Shown here: piece after piece, positions 14,512 through 18,398 of the stretch
Position numbering within the stretch: the first letter of the stretch is position 1
Layout: each line of letters starts with the position of its first letter
Source: RGIG2041 sp045537695
Lineage (GTDB): Bacteria > Bacillota > Clostridia > UBA1381 > UMGS1253
Assembly (NCBI GenBank): GCA_045537695.1
Contig: JAZSQB010000018.1
Span: 1 to 18,398 of the forward strand
Length of the DNA: 18,398 nt
Direction of reading: 5' to 3'
The notes under the pieces: generated by a model
Databases searched by the model: none
What the model was told of the DNA's origin: nothing
Seen by the model: only the letters and a program-made list of their open reading frames with translations
Program-made: the position numbers and the translations under genes

Positions 14512-15676
14512 TTTTTCCGAAAATGCAAAGGGCGCGAAGAATCGCTTTGCCAACATATTAAATGCGAAATTTAGACGGTGCGGCGCGCTGTTATTATTGA
14601 TTGCAGTAGTGCTTTCTGTAGTTTGTGCCGCTTTGGTGGCTTGCGAGCGCCCGTTGTCGCCGACGGAAATTGTACCGGGGGACACCGTGGTTGTAACGCG
14701 CAATTCGGAAATTACCGACGGCGTAACGGCGCACAAAGGCGATTTGCTGTTTGTTATTTACGAGGATGCGGACACATACCATGTGCAAATGCCGTATATG
14801 AGTCATCCGCCGATTTTTGGTGATGTAGAAAAAACTGCAGTTTCCAAGGATGCGGAAATGCTGGCAAAGGCGAACTATGCATCTATCAAGCCGCTCGCCG
14901 CTGTATATACAAACAAGGGCGACGCTAAAGAGGAAACCTATTATTCGATGCAGACGCCGCTAAAGGTCATCAAGCGCGACGGCAAATGGGTCGAGGTCAG
15001 CTTTGCTGCCGGTGTGGATAATAAATGGGTAAAAAGTGAGGATATCGAGCCGGTGATTCCGTCCACACAAGTGGATTTTGATTATCTTGACTTGCAAAAG
15101 AGGGTAGACGCAGGCGAGGAGCAATGGCGTCTTTCGCCGCACGAGGTGGTAAATGACTACCTTGCAAGCAGAAAGGTAACTGCACATATGCGTATTGATG
15201 CCAATCAAATGGAAGAAACCTCTGCCAATACGATGTCTTATATAACCGAGGGCTATTTTGTCAGTGTGTATCAGCCGATTAAAAAGGGTGAAGGTGGCAT
15301 TTGGGTTGTAAGCAATGCCTCGCTGAAGAAGGGGCAGATGGATGATGCCGTTCCGGCAGAGGTCAAGGTAATCGTCAACAGCGGTATGGGCTGGCGCATC
15401 AATCTGAAAGAAAATAAAATAATTTACACGCCGTACAGCAGCAAGCAGTCGTGGTCGGTCGAGGATTTGGCGGCGCAGATGGGTTTTGATGCGAAGGACT
15501 ACTACGGTAAGGACCTCGATATAATGATTTACGAATACACCGCGCCGAAGGGAAATACGGCGTATCTGTTTGTGTTTGATGATGAGCAGCTGATTGGACA
15601 CGCCGAGCTGGACACGAAAGATAAGCTTGAGCTTGCAAAGCAGACACTTATAAAATGGACGGAGGGAGATAAATGA
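14486..15676 (+). CDS. Predicted lipoprotein with M56-derived N-terminal module and SH3-like domains
   Basis: A 396-residue protein of unknown function. Residues 1-32 are a basic, cytoplasmic-looking linker (KTPFLTTNFSENAKGAKN), residues 33-52 a membrane helix ending in a lipobox LVAC, so C53 could be lipidated. Outside follow two probable SH3-like beta segments (about 60-103 and 125-192, the latter with GKWVEVSF and NKWVKSEDIEPV), then a mixed domain to about 300 and a C-terminal alpha/beta part with TAYLFVFDDEQLIGHAEL. The N-terminal module is nearly the same as that of the next gene and resembles the linker and last membrane helix of BlaR1-like M56 proteins. It overlaps the M56 gene by 26 bases but has its own AAAGGAG five bases before ATG 14486. 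Likely role: separate sensor or ligand-binding subunit of the M56 system; this is inference. Confidence 0.8.
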   Translation: MKTPFLTTNFSENAKGAKNRFANILNAKFRRCGALLLLIAVVLSVVCAALVACERPLSPTEIVPGDTVVVTRNSEITDGVTAHKGDLLFVIYEDADTYHVQMPYMSHPPIFGDVEKTAVSKDAEMLAKANYASIKPLAAVYTNKGDAKEETYYSMQTPLKVIKRDGKWVEVSFAAGVDNKWVKSEDIEPVIPSTQVDFDYLDLQKRVDAGEEQWRLSPHEVVNDYLASRKVTAHMRIDANQMEETSANTMSYITEGYFVSVYQPIKKGEGGIWVVSNASLKKGQMDDAVPAEVKVIVNSGMGWRINLKENKIIYTPYSSKQSWSVEDLAAQMGFDAKDYYGKDLDIMIYEYTAPKGNTAYLFVFDDEQLIGHAELDTKDKLELAKQTLIKWTEGDK

Positions 15677-16359
15677 AAACACCGTTTTTAACAACAAGCT
15701 TTTCCGAAAGCGGCAAGCAGGCAAAGTCACGCTTTGCGAATATATTAAATATGCGCATAAAAAAGCGCGGCACACTTGTGCTGATGTTGCTTATATGCGT
15801 AACGCTTCTGTGCAGCGTTTTGGTTGGGTGCGGTGAATCCTCAAGCGTCGGCGTTATCGGCGGTGCGGACGGCCCGACAAATGTAGTGGTGCATAAAAAT
15901 GGGAATTATACGGTTGAAATGCACGAGCGTGTTTCGAAAGCAATTTTAGATTATAACAAGGACAGATTTGTGCACGGTGATTGCTACGCAGAGGGACATA
16001 CGATTTTAGAAACGGAAGAAACAGAGAATGGCTACAAGGTGTATACCGTAAGCACCTACGGCACCTTTAACTTTTGTGGCGACCATTTTGAGCACGGCTC
16101 CGGTTGCGGCGCGATTCCTACAGTGCTGACATTTGATAATGAGCACGATTTGATTGATTATCAGACGCCGATGGACGGCGCATATTATACGGAATCCATC
16201 AAGGAACTGTTCCCGGAAATTTGGCACGCGTATCTTTTGAATATTCCGGATTACGATGTGCAGGGTCTTAAAGCACAAAAGCATAGCTATGCAGAGGCAT
16301 ACTTAAAATCCGTCGGCAAGGAAGGCACGCCGATTGGGTATTATGGTGATTTTCATTGA
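15673..16359 (+). CDS. Predicted lipoprotein with M56-derived N-terminal module and BlaR1-type C-terminal domain
   Basis: A 228-residue protein. Residues 1-32 (KTPFLTTSFSESGKQAKS) repeat the module of the preceding gene; the membrane helix 33-52 ends in lipobox LVGC with C53 at exactly the same position. After a short segment VGVIGGADGPTNVVV comes a domain with SKAILDYNKDRF, EGHTILETEE, TVLTFDNEHDLIDYQTPMDG and YYTESIKELFPE. As I remember the family, this is close to the extracytoplasmic C-terminal domain fused directly to M56 peptidases in many Clostridia, so it is probably the detached sensor part. Two cysteines in NFCGDHFEHGSGCG might form a disulfide or bind metal. Start and preceding stop overlap as ATGA with GGAGGGAG upstream, so translation is coupled. 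It is the last gene of the operon. Confidence 0.8.
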   Translation: MKTPFLTTSFSESGKQAKSRFANILNMRIKKRGTLVLMLLICVTLLCSVLVGCGESSSVGVIGGADGPTNVVVHKNGNYTVEMHERVSKAILDYNKDRFVHGDCYAEGHTILETEETENGYKVYTVSTYGTFNFCGDHFEHGSGCGAIPTVLTFDNEHDLIDYQTPMDGAYYTESIKELFPEIWHAYLLNIPDYDVQGLKAQKHSYAEAYLKSVGKEGTPIGYYGDFH

Positions 16360-16382
16360 TATTGCAATGCTATCTACGGTAA

Positions 16383-16426
16383 AATATTAAAAAAATCGGC
16401 TCAATCGAGCCGATTTTTTTAATATT
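16383..16426. terminator. Bidirectional terminator between the lipoprotein operon and the ComEC-like gene
   Basis: A perfect 20-bp inverted repeat (16383-16402 and 16407-16426) with a 4-base loop AATC. Each strand has the GC stem ATCGGCTC/GAGCCGAT followed by seven T. The stop codon of the minus-strand gene (16421-16419) lies inside the right arm. Confidence 0.95.
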
Positions 16427-17285
16427 CACATTCTACACTTAGATTTTCACCGTCGCTATACACAACAATGGTGCCGTTTTCGTCTGTGCGATAGGTTTCA
16501 GCGCCGCGCACATTTAAATCCTGCAGTACTTCCTTGTGCGGATGCCCGTAGTCGTTGCCGGTACCGCAGCTGATGACGGCAATGTCCGGTGAAACCATAC
16601 TTAAAAAGGTTTTGCTGCTGGATGTGGAGGAGCCGTGATGTCCTACTTTGAGTACGTCAGCATTCACATCTGCGGTAATCTGACTTTCCGACAATTCCTC
16701 GGCATCACCCGTGAATAAAAAGGATTTGTTTTTGTAGGTGACCTTGATTATGGCAGAATAGTCATTGATTGATTCGTATTCTTCGCCGTTCGGTGCAACT
16801 ATGTCAATATCTAAATCATCTGTATCCAACAGGCTTATGCCGGCGTGCGCTGTTTTGACGCGCAGGCCTTTCTTTTGAATGGCATACAGCAAATCTTTAT
16901 AGGTGGAGCTTGTGTGGTTGACGCGCGGCATAATGACCTTGCCGATTTCAAAGTTTTGAATGATCTCATCTAAAAAGGCAATGTGGTCTGCGTGCGGATG
17001 CGTTGCAACTAAATAGTCAAGCTTGGAAATGCCTGCGTTTGTAAGATAGTCGTTTACATCGCCGCCGGCATCAATCAGCATATTTTCGCCGTTTGGTAGC
17101 TCTATGAGAATGCTGTCCGCTTGTCCGACGTCGATAAAGTGCGCTGTAAGTATGTTTTCGGCAGTTTTGTCTACTGCCGGCGGCGTATGTGTTTGGGTTG
17201 TATTTTGGATGGCGTATGGTACGCAACAGGCAATAAACAGCACGAGCAGTATAGCGCCATATATGATTTTCTTTTTTGTAGTCAT
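16419..17285 (-). CDS. Membrane-anchored ComEC/Rec2-like metallo-beta-lactamase-fold protein
   Basis: A 288-residue protein with one N-terminal membrane segment (about 8-25, after a basic MTTKKK start) and an extracytoplasmic metallo-beta-lactamase domain. Metal-binding motifs are THPHADH (H96, H98, D100, H101), FTGDAE (D194) and KVGHHGS (H216, H217), preceded by DVGQADSILIE and IDAGGD. This is the C-terminal domain type of the competence protein ComEC, here without its channel domain; such stand-alone forms are common in Clostridia and are usually predicted secreted hydrolases or nucleases of unknown substrate. The motif IACC at 18-21 is a poor lipobox, so a membrane anchor is more likely than lipidation. 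ATG 17285 lies only 3 bases after rsmA and its AGAGG site is inside the end of rsmA, so the pair is one operon. Confidence 0.88.
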   Translation of the reverse strand: MTTKKKIIYGAILLVLFIACCVPYAIQNTTQTHTPPAVDKTAENILTAHFIDVGQADSILIELPNGENMLIDAGGDVNDYLTNAGISKLDYLVATHPHADHIAFLDEIIQNFEIGKVIMPRVNHTSSTYKDLLYAIQKKGLRVKTAHAGISLLDTDDLDIDIVAPNGEEYESINDYSAIIKVTYKNKSFLFTGDAEELSESQITADVNADVLKVGHHGSSTSSSKTFLSMVSPDIAVISCGTGNDYGHPHKEVLQDLNVRGAETYRTDENGTIVVYSDGENLSVECEY

Positions 17286-17288
17286 TGT

Positions 17289-18155
17289 TTATACCTCTGT
17301 CAATCTGTCTGCAAGTGCGCAGAAATCTTCTAAAGAAAGCTCTTCACCGCGCACGGTTTCTTTAAAACCGAGGTCGGCAATGATGGTTTTGAATTCTTCT
17401 TTGGAGCGGTTGAATGTGCCGGCAGTGGTTAAGGAATTTAAAAGCGTTTTTCTTCTGTGTCCGAACGCGGCGCGCACGGTTTTGAAAAATATCGCTTCAT
17501 CCTTCGGCGTTACGCTTGGCTTGTCCAGCATTTTCATTTTTACAACAGCGGAATCTACCTTTGGCGCCGGAACGAATGATGCTGCCGGTACCTGGACAAC
17601 AATTTCCGGTTCTGTGTAATAACGCACCAATACGGAAAGCGCGGAATAATCCTTTTTGCCCGGCTGTGCGCAAAGACGCAGCGCCACTTCCTTTTGTACC
17701 ATAACCACAATGTTGTCAAATTTGAAATCGCGGTTTTCGAGCACACTCGTCAGAATCGGTGTTGTTATATAATAAGGTAAATTTGCTGCAAGACTGATTT
17801 TTTCGATGCCGTCAAAGTTTTCGGCAATCAGCCTCGGTAAATCGACCTTCATAAAGTCGCAGTTGATAACGTTCACGTTTTCGTGCTTGGCAAGTGTCTC
17901 GTCAAGCACCGGTAAAAGTCGCGTATCAATTTCCACAGCAGTGACTTTCTTTGCGCGCTTGGCAAGCACATTGGTCAATACCCCGATACCCGGACCGATT
18001 TCGAGTGCGCCGGATTCTGCATCCAGCTCTGCCGCATCGGCGATTTGCTCTAACACTTTTGCATCCGTGAGGAAATTTTGCCCCAGCCCCTTGCTCATAT
18101 GAAAGCCGTATTTATTCTTAATATAATTGACGGTTGAAAGCGATGTTAGGTCCAT
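17289..18155 (-). CDS. rsmA: 16S rRNA (adenine1518-N6/adenine1519-N6)-dimethyltransferase
   Basis: RsmA (KsgA) puts two methyl groups on each of two adjacent adenines in the 3'-terminal hairpin of 16S rRNA, a late checkpoint of 30S assembly; its loss gives kasugamycin resistance. The protein of 288 residues has normal length: SKGLGQNFLTD near the N-terminus, SAM-binding motif EIGPGIG (52-58), acidic motif II AVEID, catalytic motif NLPYY (125-129), and C-terminal FFKTVRAAFGHRRKTLLNSL typical of the family. Start ATG 18155 is preferred because GGGAG lies six bases upstream and the protein then begins like its relatives; the longer frame starting at 18287 crosses the promoter. It leads a two-gene operon with the ComEC-like gene and is divergent from the strong promoter at 18306. 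Closely related Erm methyltransferases are unlikely given these motifs. Confidence 0.96.
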   Translation of the reverse strand: MDLTSLSTVNYIKNKYGFHMSKGLGQNFLTDAKVLEQIADAAELDAESGALEIGPGIGVLTNVLAKRAKKVTAVEIDTRLLPVLDETLAKHENVNVINCDFMKVDLPRLIAENFDGIEKISLAANLPYYITTPILTSVLENRDFKFDNIVVMVQKEVALRLCAQPGKKDYSALSVLVRYYTEPEIVVQVPAASFVPAPKVDSAVVKMKMLDKPSVTPKDEAIFFKTVRAAFGHRRKTLLNSLTTAGTFNRSKEEFKTIIADLGFKETVRGEELSLEDFCALADRLTEV

Positions 18156-18185
18156 AATATACTCCCATCTTGTGTTTATATTTTT

Positions 18186-18214
18186 ATTATACTGTAAATG
18201 CAAAGATTTTTCAA
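18186..18214 (-). promoter_or_regulatory. Promoter of rsmA
   Basis: On the minus strand TTGAAA (18214-18209), a 17-base spacer and a perfect TATAAT (18191-18186). Transcription should begin near 18179, about 24 bases before the start codon. Confidence 0.75.
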
Positions 18215-18305
18215 GATTTTCAACCACGAAATATTGTGTGTTTTGCCAAGAAATGTGCATATATATAGGAAGAAAAAAATTTTTCAAAAAAAATGAAAAA
18301 AAGTG

Positions 18306-18334
18306 TTGACAAACGAGTTGGTATTTGGTATACT
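18306..18334 (+). promoter_or_regulatory. Very strong promoter at the right edge, rRNA-operon type
   Basis: A perfect TTGACA at 18306-18311, a 17-base spacer and TATACT at 18329-18334, preceded by a long A/T-tract region (about 18265-18304) that could act as an UP element. This is the form of stable-RNA promoters. Confidence 0.85.
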
Positions 18335-18398
18335 ATCAAAGTCGCTGATTGAGAGCGAGCTTAAAATCAGAGGCATTGGACATTGAAAATTAAACAGT
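18335..18398 (+). other. Start of an untranslated leader leaving the window, probably of an rRNA operon
   Basis: The transcript from the 18306 promoter has no start codon with a ribosome binding site in view. It contains CTGATT...AATCAG, able to form a 6-bp hairpin, and then ACATTGAAAATTAAACAG, which resembles the TTGAAAA(C/T)T-type sequences that precede 16S and 23S rRNA genes in Clostridia. No mature rRNA is reached, so this is inference; a tRNA or other stable RNA is possible. Confidence 0.5.

Noticed and set aside
15673..16359. Sodium-pumping decarboxylase beta subunit, from the GGADGPT motif
   Set aside because: Only the short motif matches; the protein has one membrane helix and a different, soluble domain.
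13355..16359. A beta-lactam resistance operon
   Set aside because: There is a BlaI-like and an M56 protein but no beta-lactamase, no PBP and no penicillin-binding sensor motifs; the signal is unknown.
16419..17285. Full competence channel ComEC or a true beta-lactamase
   Set aside because: The multi-helix channel domain is absent, and the motif context (KVGHHGS, FTGDAE) is that of the ComEC C-terminal domain rather than class B beta-lactamases.

Overview
The window looks like chromosomal DNA of an anaerobic, fermentative member of the class Clostridia (Bacillota). The evidence is the end of a pyruvate:ferredoxin oxidoreductase gene, an [FeFe]-hydrogenase maturation cluster, Clostridia-like RpoB/RpoC, strong purine-rich ribosome binding sites, TTGACA/TATAAT-type promoters and U-tailed hairpin terminators. 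I cannot name a genus. No tRNA, CRISPR array, transposase or phage gene is visible.

Layout. 2-841: 3' end of nifJ/por with its terminator. 842-1429: a long non-coding stretch holding a possible gene remnant, a good promoter, a structured leader with an attenuator-like terminator, and a 163-bp imperfect palindrome. 1430-4316: a three-gene unit (TM1266-type regulator, hydG, hydF) for building the active-site H-cluster of [FeFe]-hydrogenase, closed by a terminator. 4433-5077 (minus): a HAD phosphatase of the phosphoglycolate phosphatase type. 5078-5506: a regulatory region in which the promoters of the phosphatase and of rpoB point at each other, followed by a roughly 340-nt rpoB leader that can fold. 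5507-12943: rpoB and rpoC, without their usual ribosomal-protein neighbours, with a perfect-palindrome terminator. 13281-16359: a BlaI/BlaR1-like regulatory operon in which the M56 peptidase is short and is followed by two predicted lipoproteins sharing one N-terminal module. 16419-18155 (minus): rsmA (16S rRNA dimethyltransferase) and a membrane-anchored ComEC-like metallo-beta-lactamase-fold protein. 18306-18398: a very strong promoter and leader leaving the window, probably that of an rRNA operon, divergent from rsmA.

How it fits together. PFOR makes reduced ferredoxin from pyruvate, the usual electron donor for hydrogenase; HydG and HydF help build the hydrogenase cofactor, so the left third is H2-evolving fermentation. 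The middle is core transcription, and the right edge joins rRNA modification to what is probably an rRNA operon. The accessory part is the BlaI/M56/lipoprotein operon.

Most interesting points: (1) a candidate new cis-regulatory RNA before the hydrogenase maturation genes, with mutually exclusive antiterminator and terminator; (2) the large palindromic element between that leader and its genes; (3) the split M56 sensor system with its duplicated lipoprotein anchor; (4) the structured rpoB leader and the face-to-face promoters; (5) the very acidic RpoB tail. All come from reading by eye; no alignment, folding or database search was run.
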